Source of the DNA: Hyphomicrobiales bacterium | GTDB lineage: Bacteria > Pseudomonadota > Alphaproteobacteria > Rhizobiales > Xanthobacteraceae | Length of the DNA stretch: 43,933 nucleotides | NCBI GenBank assembly: GCA_017305555.1 | Contig: JAFKKM010000052.1 | Location: 1-43,933 of the forward strand | Direction of reading: 5' to 3' | Shown here: one piece after another, positions 31,951 through 41,038 of the stretch | Numbering within the stretch: position 1 is the stretch's first letter | How the letters are laid out: every line of letters begins with the position of its first letter | Position numbers and translations under genes: made by a program | Notes under the pieces: model-generated | What the model saw: only the letters and a program-made list of their open reading frames with translations | What the model was told of the DNA's origin: nothing | The model's database searches: none

Positions 31951-33474
31951 TCAATGCCGGCGATGCGCGTTGAGGCGGCGCTCGACGAACAGCGAATAAC
32001 GCGACATCGCGAAACAGCCGACGAAATAGATCAAGCCGGTGAAAGCAAAGCCGGTGAACAATGTGGTCGGGCTTGACCATGCCGGATCGGCGAAGGCCGC
32101 ACGCAAGATGCCGAGCAGATCGAACAAAGCGACGATCGACACCAGCGACGTGTCCTTGAACAGAGCGATAAAGCTGTTGACCAGCCCCGGAATAACGTGG
32201 CGCAGCGCCTGCGGCAGCACGATCAGCCGCGTCGTCTTCCAATACGACAGGCCGAGTGCGTGAGCGGCCTCCTCCTGCCCGCGCGCGATGGCCTGCAAGC
32301 CGCCACGGATGACCTCGGCATTATAGGCCCCCGCGAACAGCGCGATGCCGATCAGCACCCGCACCAAACCGTCGACCGTGAAATTACCCGGCAGGAACAG
32401 CGGCAGCATATAGGTGGCGAAGAACAGCACCGTGATCAGCGGCACGCCGCGCCAGAATTCGATGAATCCTATCGAGAACAGCCGGATCAGTGGAATGGTC
32501 GAGCGGCGACCGAGCGCCAACGCGATGCCGACCGGCATCGACGCGACGATGCCGGTGACCGACACCACCAGCGTCACCAGCAGGCCGCCCCATAGCCGCG
32601 TGTCGACCACCGGCAAGCCACCGCGATTGAGCCCCATCGCCAGGATAACGAGGCCGATGCCGGCGAAGGTCGCGAGGCTGATCACCAAAGCACGCCATCC
32701 ATTGCGCAATCCGCCGCCGAGCAGGAACAGTGCGACGGACACAATCACGGCGGTGGCGGCGAAATCCGCCCATAGCGGCTGGCCCGATGCGACAATCTCA
32801 TCGCGCAGCCAGAACAGCGGAAAGCTCACATACAACAGCCCCGTGCTGAACCAGACGATGCCGTCGCCGATCAACTTCAGCAACGATCCGAACCACGACG
32901 GCGACGACAGGCCGAGTTCAGCAAGCCGCGCCCCGGCATCACCGATGCCGAGAATGAAAGTGGAGACGAAATGCGTCACCCAACCGACGGCGAAGCCCTT
33001 GATGCCGCCGCCATACAGCAGGAAGAACGCCACGAACGGAAACGCGACGAAGAACAGCGCCGCGTTGAACGTCTTGGCCGGCAGCCGCGGGATCAACAGC
33101 GGCAGCAGCAAAAGACCCGCGAGCAGGAAGGTCAGGTTGACCCGCCAGCGTTCCGGCTCGGGATAGAACCCGTAGATGAACTGCGTGATCTTGGCCTGTA
33201 CGAACGGCCAGCAGGCGCCGGCCGGATGGCCTGTGGTTTGTGCAAGGCAAGCGTTGCGGTCGCTTCCGCTCCACACCGCATCGATCAACAGAAAACGCAC
33301 GGCCGGCACGATTAACGCGACCAGCAACGCAGCGCCGAGCACTGTCAGCAACGCATTGAGCGGCGTGTTGAACAGCCGCGTCCGCAGGAAGCCAATGAGG
33401 CCCGTCGAGCGCACCGGGGCGCGCCGCTCCGGCGCCAGTTCGCTGCGTACGAAGGTCATCGCCTGTTCGCTCAT
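31951..33474 (-). CDS. aapM: General L-amino acid ABC transporter permease
   Basis: A 507-residue permease. The C-terminal half is a His/Glu/Gln/Arg/opine-type permease domain with the EAA loop (GLQAIARGQEEAAHALGLSY and RVLIGIALFAGAYNAEV). The N-terminal half holds extra membrane segments, such as LNALLTVLGAALLVALIVPA and AALFFVAFPFVAFFLLYGG, which makes it longer than the roughly 400-residue AapM I recall from other rhizobia. Its ATG overlaps the aapQ stop (ATGA), so the two permeases are probably made in step. Confidence 0.92.
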   Translation of the reverse strand: MSEQAMTFVRSELAPERRAPVRSTGLIGFLRTRLFNTPLNALLTVLGAALLVALIVPAVRFLLIDAVWSGSDRNACLAQTTGHPAGACWPFVQAKITQFIYGFYPEPERWRVNLTFLLAGLLLLPLLIPRLPAKTFNAALFFVAFPFVAFFLLYGGGIKGFAVGWVTHFVSTFILGIGDAGARLAELGLSSPSWFGSLLKLIGDGIVWFSTGLLYVSFPLFWLRDEIVASGQPLWADFAATAVIVSVALFLLGGGLRNGWRALVISLATFAGIGLVILAMGLNRGGLPVVDTRLWGGLLVTLVVSVTGIVASMPVGIALALGRRSTIPLIRLFSIGFIEFWRGVPLITVLFFATYMLPLFLPGNFTVDGLVRVLIGIALFAGAYNAEVIRGGLQAIARGQEEAAHALGLSYWKTTRLIVLPQALRHVIPGLVNSFIALFKDTSLVSIVALFDLLGILRAAFADPAWSSPTTLFTGFAFTGLIYFVGCFAMSRYSLFVERRLNAHRRH

Positions 33475-34676
33475 CGGCTCAGGCTCCGATTCACCCGGCG
33501 ACCATAGAGGCCCATCAATATGCTGGTCAAAATCGAGATCAGCAGATAGACGCCCATGGTGATGGCGATGATCTCGATCGCCTGCCCGGTCTGGCTCAGC
33601 GTCGTGCCCGCGAACACCGAGAACAGGTCGGGATAGCCGATGGCAACCGCCAGCGACGAATTCTTGGTGAGGTTGAGATATTGGTTGGTCAGCGGCGGCA
33701 AGATGACGCGCATCGCCTGCGGCACCACGATCAGCCGCAACGTCGCGCCGTGCGACAGGCCGAGCGATTCCCCCGCCTCCATCTGGCCGCGCGGCACCGA
33801 TTGAATGCCAGCCCGCACGTTCTCGGCGATGAAGGCCGCGGTGTAGGTGGACAGCGCCAGCGCCAGCGCCACGAATTCCGGCACCACGCGCAGCCCGCCC
33901 GCGAAATTGAAGCCCTTCAGTTGCGGCACTTCGATCGAGAACGGCGTGCCGAGCACCAGAACCACCAGCAACGGCAGCCCGATCAAAAGCGCCAGCACAT
34001 AGGGCCAGATCGTCATCGGTCTGCCCTCGCGGAACAGCCGACGGCGCGCGAATCCGCGTAGCACCAGCGCTGCCACCACCGCCACGGCGATGGCGACGAG
34101 AAACGCCATGAGGCCGTCATGCGGGATCGGCCTCGGAATCACCAGGCCGCGGTTGCTGATGAAAATCTCATCGAACAACGAGATGCTTTGACGCGGCCCC
34201 GGCAACGCGCCAAGCACCGCGAGATACCAGAACAGAATCTGGAACAGCAAAGGCAGGTTGCGGATCAATTCCACATAGCCGCCGCTGATGCGCGCCACCA
34301 GCCAGTTTCGCGACAGCCGGCCGATGCCGACCGAGAAGCCGATCAACGTCGCGAACACGATGCCGACCGCCGCCACCACCAGCGTATTGACGAGGCCGAC
34401 AAAGAACACCCGCGCGTAGGTATCGGACTCGCTGTAGGGGATCAGGCTCTGACTGACACCGAAGCCCGCCGTCTGCGAGAAAAAGCCGAACCCGGACGCG
34501 ATCCGCTGGTTATGCAGGTTCGTCGTCACGTTGGCGAAGATCTCGTATCCCAGCCAGACGATCAGCGCGGCGAACACGATCTGCAAGACCAGGCCGGACC
34601 AACCGGCCCGGCCGCAGAGAATGCGGCGCAGCGTTGCTCCGAACTGGACCGGTGCTTTGCGGGCTTCCGACGCCAT
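33471..34676 (-). CDS. aapQ: General L-amino acid ABC transporter permease
   Basis: A 401-residue partner permease. Membrane helices include GLVLQIVFAALIVWLGYEIF and TLVVAAVGIVFATLIGFSVG. The C-terminal EAA loop reads GIQSVPRGQMEAGESLGLSHG and RLIVVPQAMRVILPPLTNQ. The large periplasmic loop between N-terminal helices is a mark of AapQ. The gene begins 18 bases after aapJ and overlaps aapM by 4 bases. Confidence 0.94.
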   Translation of the reverse strand: MASEARKAPVQFGATLRRILCGRAGWSGLVLQIVFAALIVWLGYEIFANVTTNLHNQRIASGFGFFSQTAGFGVSQSLIPYSESDTYARVFFVGLVNTLVVAAVGIVFATLIGFSVGIGRLSRNWLVARISGGYVELIRNLPLLFQILFWYLAVLGALPGPRQSISLFDEIFISNRGLVIPRPIPHDGLMAFLVAIAVAVVAALVLRGFARRRLFREGRPMTIWPYVLALLIGLPLLVVLVLGTPFSIEVPQLKGFNFAGGLRVVPEFVALALALSTYTAAFIAENVRAGIQSVPRGQMEAGESLGLSHGATLRLIVVPQAMRVILPPLTNQYLNLTKNSSLAVAIGYPDLFSVFAGTTLSQTGQAIEIIAITMGVYLLISILTSILMGLYGRRVNRSLSR

Positions 34677-34694
34677 CGAACGCGACGCGCGCGA

Positions 34695-35711
34695 CTAGCG
34701 GATCGGCGGCGCGTACTGAATGCCGCCCTTGTTCCAGAGCTGGTTGAGGCCGCGCGAGATGCCGAGCTTCGAGCCCGCGCCGACGTTGCGGTCGAACGAC
34801 TCGCCGTAATTGCCAACCGCCTTGACGATGCGCGTGACCCAATCCTTGGTCAGGCCGAGCTGCTCACCGAGATTGCCGTCGGTGCCAAACATCCGTTTCA
34901 GGTCCGGCTTGGTCGATTTGGCCATCTCATCGACGTTCTGCTGGGTGACGCCAAGCTCTTCGGCATTGATCATCGCGAACAGCGTCCACTTGACGATATC
35001 GAACCACTGATCGTCGCCGTGGCGCACCAGCGGCCCGAGCGGCTCCTTCGAGATGACTTCCGGCAGCACGACGTGATCGCCCGGCGACGACAGCTTCAAG
35101 CGAATGGAATAAAGCTGCGAAATGTCCGAGGTAAAGACGTCGCAGCGGCCACTCTCGTAGGCCTTCACGGTTTCGTCGGCGGTGCCGAAGGCGATCAGTT
35201 CGTACTTCATGTGATTGCCGTTGAAGTAGTCGCTGACGTTCTGTTCGTTGGTGGTGCCGGTCTGCACGCAGACCGAAGCGCCGTTCAGTTCCAGCGCTGA
35301 ATTGACCTTGAGCGATTTGCGGATCAGGAAGCCCTGCCCGTCATAATAGGTCACGCCGGTGAAATTGACGCCGAGCGAGGTATCGCGCGACAGCGTCCAT
35401 GTGGTGTTGCGCGACAGCACGTCGATCTCGCCGGATTGCAGCGCGGTAAAACGATCCTTCGCCGACAGCGGCACGAACTTCACCTTGGTCGGGTCGTTCA
35501 GCACGGCGGCCGCAATCGCCCGGCAAACGTCGACGTCGAGCCCGGTCCAGTTGCCCTTGTCGTCGGGGGTCGAGAATCCCGGCAGGCCCTGGCTGACGCC
35601 GCAGGACAGCGAGCCGCGCTCCTTCACCGTCTTGAGCGTTTGCGCGGCGGCAGCCTGCACACCGAGCGCCGTGGCGAGAACAACACCGGCGACAACATAG
35701 ACACGTTTCAT
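34695..35711 (-). CDS. aapJ: General L-amino acid ABC transporter substrate-binding protein
   Basis: A 338-residue periplasmic binding protein of family 3. The signal peptide MKRVYVVAGVVLATALGVQA is cut near AAAQ. The mature part shows VSQGLPGFSTPDDKGNWTGL, the ligand-loop segment SGEIDVLSRNTTWTLSRDTS, SVCVQTGTTNEQN and a closing SKLGISRGLNQLWNKGG, all close to AapJ/BztA proteins. It binds polar amino acids. The ATG at 35711 has a purine-rich GAAGGGGG upstream; a longer in-frame start is rejected since it spoils the signal peptide. It is first in the operon and is divergent from the cystathionine beta-lyase-like gene. Confidence 0.95.
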   Translation of the reverse strand: MKRVYVVAGVVLATALGVQAAAAQTLKTVKERGSLSCGVSQGLPGFSTPDDKGNWTGLDVDVCRAIAAAVLNDPTKVKFVPLSAKDRFTALQSGEIDVLSRNTTWTLSRDTSLGVNFTGVTYYDGQGFLIRKSLKVNSALELNGASVCVQTGTTNEQNVSDYFNGNHMKYELIAFGTADETVKAYESGRCDVFTSDISQLYSIRLKLSSPGDHVVLPEVISKEPLGPLVRHGDDQWFDIVKWTLFAMINAEELGVTQQNVDEMAKSTKPDLKRMFGTDGNLGEQLGLTKDWVTRIVKAVGNYGESFDRNVGAGSKLGISRGLNQLWNKGGIQYAPPIR

Positions 35712-36036
35712 GGCAACCCCCTTCAAGGAACACCGCGGACGCCGGCACCGCAGACACCAGCATTTGGGCTCGCACAAGACCGAACCGATTTGTCTTTCGA
35801 TCGAACAATCAACGAAACGGGAATCGGCAAGGATGCCCGCGCGACGCCGCCAATCGAAAGGCGCGGCCCGGATATCTCGCCGCGCCGCATCACAGAACGA
35901 CTCGTGAGCCGGGTCAAGGGGTTGACGGCAATCTCATGTGTCCTGTTATTAAGATCAACCACAGCCCGAAGTCGCGCCCTCGCGACATGCGTGCCGGCTG
36001 CGGCAACCGGCCAAAGCCGTCGAACAGGGCTGCTGA
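35712..36036. other. Divergent intergenic region between aapJ and the metC-like gene
   Basis: About 325 bases with no convincing coding sequence; frames crossing it in both directions are shadows. It should contain leftward aap and rightward metC-like promoters. A rightward candidate is listed separately; no obvious leader RNA or riboswitch structure was seen. Confidence 0.45.
35920..35949 (+). promoter_or_regulatory. Possible sigma70-type promoter for the metC-like gene
   Basis: TTGACG near 35920 is followed after roughly 17 bases by TGTTAT near 35944, on the strand of the cystathionine beta-lyase-like gene, whose start is about 90 bases downstream. The hexamers match well, but alphaproteobacterial promoters vary, so this is tentative. 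Confidence 0.4.
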
Positions 36037-37233
36037 ATGACACATCCAGACAATTCCGCCTCCGCGCAAGCCTTGCGCATCGAAACCGCGCTCGTCACCT
36101 CGGGACGCGATACCGCGGCGCAAAAAGGCTTCGTCAATCCACCGGTGGTGCGCGGCTCCACGGTGCTGTATCCGACCGCCGACGACCTGCACGCGCATCG
36201 CGGCGAGTTCCAGTACGGCCGCCACGGTACGCCGACCACCAAGGCGTTGCGCGAGGCGCTGCAAGCACTGGAAGGGCCGCAATGCGCCGGCGTCAGCCTG
36301 ACGCCCTCCGGCGTCTCGGCGATCACGACAGCGCTGCTCGCGGTGCTGAAGACCGGCGACCATGTGCTGGTGTGCGACAACGCCTATCGGCCGACGCGGC
36401 TGTTCTGCGACGGGATGCTGAAGCGCTACGGCATCGAGACCAGCTATTTCGATCCGCTGATCGGCGACGGCATCAGCTCGCACTTCAAGCCCAACACCCG
36501 CGCGGTGCTGGTCGAGGCGCCCGGCTCGCAAACCTTCGAGATGCCGGACATTCCGGCCATCGCCAAGGCCGCGCATACCCGCGACATTCTCGTGCTCGAC
36601 GACAATACCTGGGCAACGCCGCTGTTCCACCGCTCGCTGGAGCAAGGCGTCGACATCAGCATCCAGGCCGCGACAAAATATATCGGCGGCCACTCCGACA
36701 TCATGTTCGGCACCATCTCGGCAAATGAAAAGGCGTGGCCGCTGGTAGCCGACGGAGTCCGCCAGCTCGGCGTCTGCGCCGGGCCGGACGACGTCTTCCT
36801 CGCCTTGCGCGGCCTGCGGACACTGGCAGTTCGGTTGGCGCATCATCAGCGCGCGGGGCTCGAAATGGCGCGTTGGCTCGCCGCTCGTCCCGAAGTCACC
36901 GACGTACTGCATCCGGGGCTGGAGACCTCACCCGGTCATGCCATCTGGAAGCGCGACTTCACCGGCGCTTCGGGCCTGTTCAGCATCGTGCTGCAATCCG
37001 CGCCGCAAAAGGCCGTCGATGCCCTGCTCGATACCGTGCAACTGTTCGGCATGGGCTATTCATGGGGCGGCTTCGAAAGCCTCGTCATCCCGTTCGACTG
37101 CACTTCGTATCGCACGGCGACGGCATGGGCGCCGGGCGGCCCGACGCTGCGGCTGCATATCGGCCTCGAGAACATCGACGATCTCAAGGCCGATCTCGCA
37201 CGCGGCTTCGAAGCCTTCAACGCGGCGCGCTAA
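36037..37233 (+). CDS. metC: Cystathionine beta-lyase-like PLP enzyme
   Basis: A 398-residue enzyme of the Cys/Met metabolism PLP family, likely splitting cystathionine (or cystine) to a thiol, pyruvate and ammonia. The PLP-binding lysine is K214 in SIQAATKYIGGHSDIM. The family blocks Y-G-R-H-G-T-P-T-T-K-A-L near residue 65 and the DNTWATPLFHRSLEQGVD loop are present. The beta-lyase versus gamma-lyase/synthase choice rests on the Y-G-R-H-G-T-P-T and WGGFESL patterns near the C-terminus. It is divergent from aapJ and near cysK, so sulfur amino-acid use is a plausible theme. Confidence 0.85.
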   Translation: MTHPDNSASAQALRIETALVTSGRDTAAQKGFVNPPVVRGSTVLYPTADDLHAHRGEFQYGRHGTPTTKALREALQALEGPQCAGVSLTPSGVSAITTALLAVLKTGDHVLVCDNAYRPTRLFCDGMLKRYGIETSYFDPLIGDGISSHFKPNTRAVLVEAPGSQTFEMPDIPAIAKAAHTRDILVLDDNTWATPLFHRSLEQGVDISIQAATKYIGGHSDIMFGTISANEKAWPLVADGVRQLGVCAGPDDVFLALRGLRTLAVRLAHHQRAGLEMARWLAARPEVTDVLHPGLETSPGHAIWKRDFTGASGLFSIVLQSAPQKAVDALLDTVQLFGMGYSWGGFESLVIPFDCTSYRTATAWAPGGPTLRLHIGLENIDDLKADLARGFEAFNAAR

Positions 37234-37327
37234 CAGGCCGACCAGTTCCATTTGCCGCGCAAAGCCATTGATCCTGCGCAGTTAAGCGATACCTTAATTG
37301 CTCGACTCGGATTGATGGACGAGGCCG

Positions 37328-39022
37328 TTGGGATCAATCGTTCTGCTTGACCTGATGGGCGGCGTCGCGCTGCTGCTATGGGTCCTGCATATGGTCCATA
37401 GCGGCATCCTGCGGGCGTTCGGCCCCGATCTACGGTTGCTGCTGGCGCGCGCGCTCGGCAACCGCGTCTCCGCGCTGGCCGCCGGCCTCGGCCTCACCGC
37501 GCTCCTGCAAAGCAGCACCGCCACCGCGCTGATCGTCAGTTCCTTCACCGCCGAGGGCATCGTTGGCCTGATGCCGGCGCTCGCCATCATGCTTGGCGCC
37601 AATATCGGCACCACGCTGATCGTGCAGGTGCTGTCGTTCAACATTTCCGCCGCCGCGCCAGCGCTGTTCATCATCGGCCTCGTCGCGTTCCGCAGCGGCG
37701 CGCGTTCGCGCATCAAGGATCTCGGACGCGTCTCCATCGGGCTCGGCCTGATGTTGCTGGCGCTGCATATCCTGCTAGGCACACTGGAGCCGGCCGAGAA
37801 CGCACCGGCCGTGCGCGTCTTCATGACGGCGATCACCGGCGATCCGGTGCTGTGCATCCTGATCGGCGCGGCCGTCACCTGGGCGGTGCATTCCAGCGTC
37901 GCCACCGTGCTGCTGATCATGTCGCTGGCCTACGCGCATTTCGTCACGCCGTTCGCCGCGCTCGCGCTGGTGCTCGGCGCCAATCTCGGCAGCGCCATCA
38001 ATCCGATGTTCGAAGGCGCGCGCCGTGACAATCCGGCGAGCTACCGGTTGCCGGCCGGCAACCTGCTCAACCGTCTGGTCGGCATCGTGCTGGTGGCGCC
38101 GTTCCTGCATCCGCTGGCCGGCATTTTCCAGACGTGGCAGCCCGACCTCGCCAAAATGACCGCGCTGTTTCACATCGCCTTCAATGTCACGACCGCCCTC
38201 GTCTTCATCGGTGTGCTCGACGGCGTCGCCGCGCTGATGACGTGGCTATTCCCGGAGCGTGTGCAAACCGTCGATCCCGCGCGGCCGCGCTATCTCGACG
38301 AAAGTGCGCTCGCTACGCCGTCGCTGGCGCTGACCGATGCCGCCCGTGAAACGCTGCACGCGGGAGATATCGTCGAGACGATGCTGCGGCAGGTGATGGC
38401 GGCGATCATGACCAACGATCGTAGCCTCGTCGACAACGTCTCACGGATGGACAATAGCGTTGATCGTCTCGACGAGGCGATCAAGCTCTATGTCACCAAG
38501 TTGACGCGCGGGAGCCTCGATGAGCGCGAGGGACAGCGGGCGATGGAAATTATTTCGTTCGCCATCAATCTCGAACACATCGGCGACATCGTCGACAAGA
38601 ACCTGTGCGAACTCGCCACCAAGAAGATCAAGCACCGCTTCCAGTTCTCGCCGGAAGGCGCCGCGGAACTGTCGGAGTTTCACCGGCTGACGATGGAATC
38701 GCTGCGCATCGCCTTCGGCGTGTTCATGTCGGGCGACGTCAACGAGGCACGGAAGCTATTGGCGGAGAAGGCGACACTCCGCAGCTTCGAACTCGAGGCG
38801 ACCGAACGCCACCTCGAACGGCTGCGCGAAGGTCGCCCGGAATCCATCGAGACGACGTCGCTGCATCTCGACGTGCTGCGCGACCTCAAACGGATTCACT
38901 CACACATCTGCTCGGTCGCCTATCCGGTGCTTGATGCGGCTAAGGCCTCCGGCGAAAGCACGGAAGCTACCACCGAGCGGTTGCCATCGTCACATTCGAC
39001 AGCGCATCCATCGGCGAACTGA
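37328..39022 (+). CDS. Na/phosphate cotransporter family protein with PhoU-like C-terminus
   Basis: A 564-residue fusion of a Na/Pi-cotransporter (NptA/YjbB-type) with a PhoU-like tail. The inverted-repeat substrate motifs are LLQSSTATALIVSSFTAEG (QSST at residues 61-64) and the second VHSSVATVLLIMSLAY, each followed by a G-A-N-x-G-[ST] stretch (MLGANIGTTL and VLGANLGSAI). From about residue 345 the protein is soluble and helical with two PhoU-type units (DEAIKLYVTKLTRG, FAINLEHIGDIVDKNL). It probably moves phosphate, perhaps outward as in YjbB, under control of its tail. No ATG gives the full first helix; TTG 37328 with a preceding GAGG is used. Confidence 0.88.
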   Translation: MGSIVLLDLMGGVALLLWVLHMVHSGILRAFGPDLRLLLARALGNRVSALAAGLGLTALLQSSTATALIVSSFTAEGIVGLMPALAIMLGANIGTTLIVQVLSFNISAAAPALFIIGLVAFRSGARSRIKDLGRVSIGLGLMLLALHILLGTLEPAENAPAVRVFMTAITGDPVLCILIGAAVTWAVHSSVATVLLIMSLAYAHFVTPFAALALVLGANLGSAINPMFEGARRDNPASYRLPAGNLLNRLVGIVLVAPFLHPLAGIFQTWQPDLAKMTALFHIAFNVTTALVFIGVLDGVAALMTWLFPERVQTVDPARPRYLDESALATPSLALTDAARETLHAGDIVETMLRQVMAAIMTNDRSLVDNVSRMDNSVDRLDEAIKLYVTKLTRGSLDEREGQRAMEIISFAINLEHIGDIVDKNLCELATKKIKHRFQFSPEGAAELSEFHRLTMESLRIAFGVFMSGDVNEARKLLAEKATLRSFELEATERHLERLREGRPESIETTSLHLDVLRDLKRIHSHICSVAYPVLDAAKASGESTEATTERLPSSHSTAHPSAN

Positions 39023-39025
39023 TAT

Positions 39026-39058
39026 GCCTCGACAAGCCGGCGTTTACGGCTGCGAGGC
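39026..39058. terminator. Hairpin between convergent genes
   Basis: GCCTCG at 39026-39031 pairs with CGAGGC at 39053-39058, and an inner AGCCG/CGGCT pair (39035-39039 with 39047-39051) extends the stem. It straddles the end of the small LAB_N gene just after the cotransporter stop. No strong T tract is seen, so termination is a guess based on place and stability. Confidence 0.35.
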
Positions 39059-39370
39059 CTGCTTTCCGTTCAGCAGAATGAAATACAGGTTGCGGACATA
39101 GACAACCAGGCCGAGCCCTTGCCCGGCGATGAACACCGGGTCGCGGCGATACAGCGCATAGATCAAGAGCAGCACGCCGCCGCCGATCGAGAAGAACCAG
39201 AACGCGACGGGAATGACGCTCTGCCGTGCGCGTTCGGAGGCAATCCACTGCACCACGAAGCGCATAGTGAAGAATGCCTGCGCGACGAAGCCGAGCACAA
39301 CCCAGCCATCGAACCTGGTAATGAAAACATCGTGCAGATAGACGCTGATTGAATTCATGAGTTCAATCAT
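39044..39370 (-). CDS. Small membrane protein with lipid A synthase N-terminal (LAB_N) domain
   Basis: A 108-residue protein with three hydrophobic helices. The conserved block is W-V-V-L-G-F-V-A-Q-A-F-F-T-M-R-F-V-V-Q-W-I-A-S-E, followed by S-V-I-P-V-A-F-W-F-F-S-I-G-G-G and an RRDPVFIAGQGLGLVVYVRN stretch. This is the LAB_N domain (originally seen at the N-terminus of some LpxB), standing alone. In rhizobia a small protein of this kind (RgtF) works with the adjacent GT2 RgtE to make polyprenyl-phosphate galacturonate. Its ATG overlaps the GT2 stop, so coupling is likely. ATG 39370 is preferred over a non-ATG start further upstream. Confidence 0.8.
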   Translation of the reverse strand: MIELMNSISVYLHDVFITRFDGWVVLGFVAQAFFTMRFVVQWIASERARQSVIPVAFWFFSIGGGVLLLIYALYRRDPVFIAGQGLGLVVYVRNLYFILLNGKQASQP

Positions 39371-40193
39371 GCCGTGGCACCTCGGTTGCAACCGGATTTG
39401 GTTTCTTGCGGCGGATCAGCCACCACACCCCCGCGAGATCCATGATGCCGATCCACAGCCGATCGAAGAAACCATAATTGGACACGCCGGAATGGCGCGG
39501 CCGATCGATCACGTCGATATAGGCGATGTTGTGTCCCTCCCGCCGCACCAGCGCCGGCAGGAAGCGATGCAGGCCGTCGAAATACGGCAGAGCCAGAAAC
39601 ACATCGCGCCGGATTGCCTTGAGGCCGCAGCCGGTGTCGCGGGTGCCATCGCGCAGGATACCGTTGCGTACGCCGTTGGCGACACGCGATTGCAGTTTCT
39701 TGAAGCCGGTGTCCTTGCGTCCGACCCGCTGTCCGGCGGCAAGCCCGACACCCGCGCCGCCGTGCTCCAGCGCCAGGATCAGGTCCGGCAGAAAAGCAGG
39801 ATTGTTCTGGCCGTCGCCATCGAGGGTTGCGACGATGGCGCCGCGCGCGGCACGCACACCGGTGCGCACGGCGGCCGATTGCCCGCGGGATTCCGCATGG
39901 CGGATATGTCGCAGGTTGCGTCGCTGCTGCATCAAGGCTGCCAGGCGATCTGCCGTCGCATCGGTCGATCCATCATTGACGTAGATGATTTCATACGGCC
40001 AACGGTCACCCAGCGCGGCGGCAATCTCGGTCACCAGCGGCGCGATGTTGTCGGCTTCGTTGCGGACCGGAACGACGATCGAAACCTCGACGGGGGGCGT
40101 ATCGGACGGCGGCACGGAACCACTCACGGAATTTGGGTTGATTATCGATCCGCCGCGGGTCCGGTCAGACGCGTCTCGCGGATGGCGCTTCAT
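39363..40193 (-). CDS. Polyprenyl-phosphate glycosyltransferase, GT2 (DPM1/ArnC/RgtE-like)
   Basis: A 276-residue GT2 enzyme. The nucleotide-sugar site is VSIVVPVRNEADNIAPLV, then YVNDGSTDATADRLAAL, and the D-x-D-type LDGDGQNNPAFLPDL. Further signs are GCGLKAIRRDVFLALPYFDGLHRF and R-P-R-H-S-G-V-S-N-Y, the conserved K/R-x-R-x-x-G-x-S-x-Y. A single hydrophobic segment near the end (LWIGIMDLAGVWWLI) anchors it. It likely loads a sugar onto undecaprenyl phosphate on the cytoplasmic side. The ATG at 40193 overlaps the PAP2 gene by 29 bases; a GTG at 40127 would give a shorter form with the same catalytic core. Confidence 0.87.
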   Translation of the reverse strand: MKRHPRDASDRTRGGSIINPNSVSGSVPPSDTPPVEVSIVVPVRNEADNIAPLVTEIAAALGDRWPYEIIYVNDGSTDATADRLAALMQQRRNLRHIRHAESRGQSAAVRTGVRAARGAIVATLDGDGQNNPAFLPDLILALEHGGAGVGLAAGQRVGRKDTGFKKLQSRVANGVRNGILRDGTRDTGCGLKAIRRDVFLALPYFDGLHRFLPALVRREGHNIAYIDVIDRPRHSGVSNYGFFDRLWIGIMDLAGVWWLIRRKKPNPVATEVPRHD

Positions 40194-41037
40194 ATGGCGC
40201 AAACGCCGCGCGGGCAACCTTTTTAAGGTCGGCGGCCGAGGGGCCCGGCAGCGCCAAAACCGCGCCGTCGGCCGCAATCGTGAACGCCAGACGGCGTGCC
40301 GCAAACCAGTGCCGCACTGCCATGGCGCCGACGACGCCCACCAGCGCACCCGCCACCACATCGCTCGGATGATGCGCCAGCAGCAGCAAGCGCGTCATGA
40401 GGATCGCGACCACGTAGCCCACCATCCACCAGCGCAGCCGCGGCCACAGCGATGCGACGGCAAGGGCCAGCGCCGCGCTGGTCATTGCGTGGCCCGATGG
40501 GAAACTCGCATAGGCTTCAGTCCAGGCGAAATGCGAATAGTTGAACGGATTGGCGTGGCCGCCGACGAACGGCCGTCCGCGCCCGACAATGCCCTTGATG
40601 ACATCGCCGACCAGCACCGGTACCGCGACCGCGATGAACAGGAACAGCAGGCGGTCGCCCCACCCGATCAGGATGGCGCGTGCCCGGCCGCGCAGGCGCG
40701 GCAAGGTCAGCGCCGTGATCGCCAGCACCCCGAGCAACGTCCACAACACATATTCCGATTTGCCGAAGTCGGAAACGATGCGCGCCGGCCACAGGCTCGC
40801 AGTGCCGCGCGGCGGCATGAGTTGGATCACGCGCGCATCCAGCGTGAACATCAACGCGACGATCACCGCCGCAGCCAGCGCAGTCATGATCACAACATGG
40901 CGCGAGGCACGTCGCGCCGCCGCCGCACGGCGCGAATGCGACGGCGTCCGCATCAGCCGTCGCCATGTCTGCCCCAGCGTTGCAGCGAGCCGCAACGGAT
41001 AGGACGACGCCTCATCGCGACGCGCGGGCGCGATCAT
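40165..41037 (-). CDS. PAP2-family membrane phosphatase
   Basis: A 290-residue type 2 phosphatidic acid phosphatase-like protein with about six membrane helices. The three catalytic motifs are KGIVGRGRPF (K-x6-R-P type), the central PSGHAMTSA and RLLLLAHHPSDVVAG (R-x5-H-x3-D). An N-terminal basic cytoplasmic stretch (RTPSHSRRAAAARRASRHV) precedes the first helix. Likely substrates are undecaprenyl diphosphate or a lipid A phosphate, as in LpxE/LpxT/PgpB relatives. ATG 41037 comes one base after the stop of the ArnT-like gene, so this is an operon member. Confidence 0.9.
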   Translation of the reverse strand: MIAPARRDEASSYPLRLAATLGQTWRRLMRTPSHSRRAAAARRASRHVVIMTALAAAVIVALMFTLDARVIQLMPPRGTASLWPARIVSDFGKSEYVLWTLLGVLAITALTLPRLRGRARAILIGWGDRLLFLFIAVAVPVLVGDVIKGIVGRGRPFVGGHANPFNYSHFAWTEAYASFPSGHAMTSAALALAVASLWPRLRWWMVGYVVAILMTRLLLLAHHPSDVVAGALVGVVGAMAVRHWFAARRLAFTIAADGAVLALPGPSAADLKKVARAAFAPYEAPSARRV

Positions 41038-41038
41038 C

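Noticed and set aside
35436-36728. Long plus-strand frame crossing aapJ and the metC-like gene
   Set aside because: It is an antisense and frame-shifted shadow of two well-supported genes.
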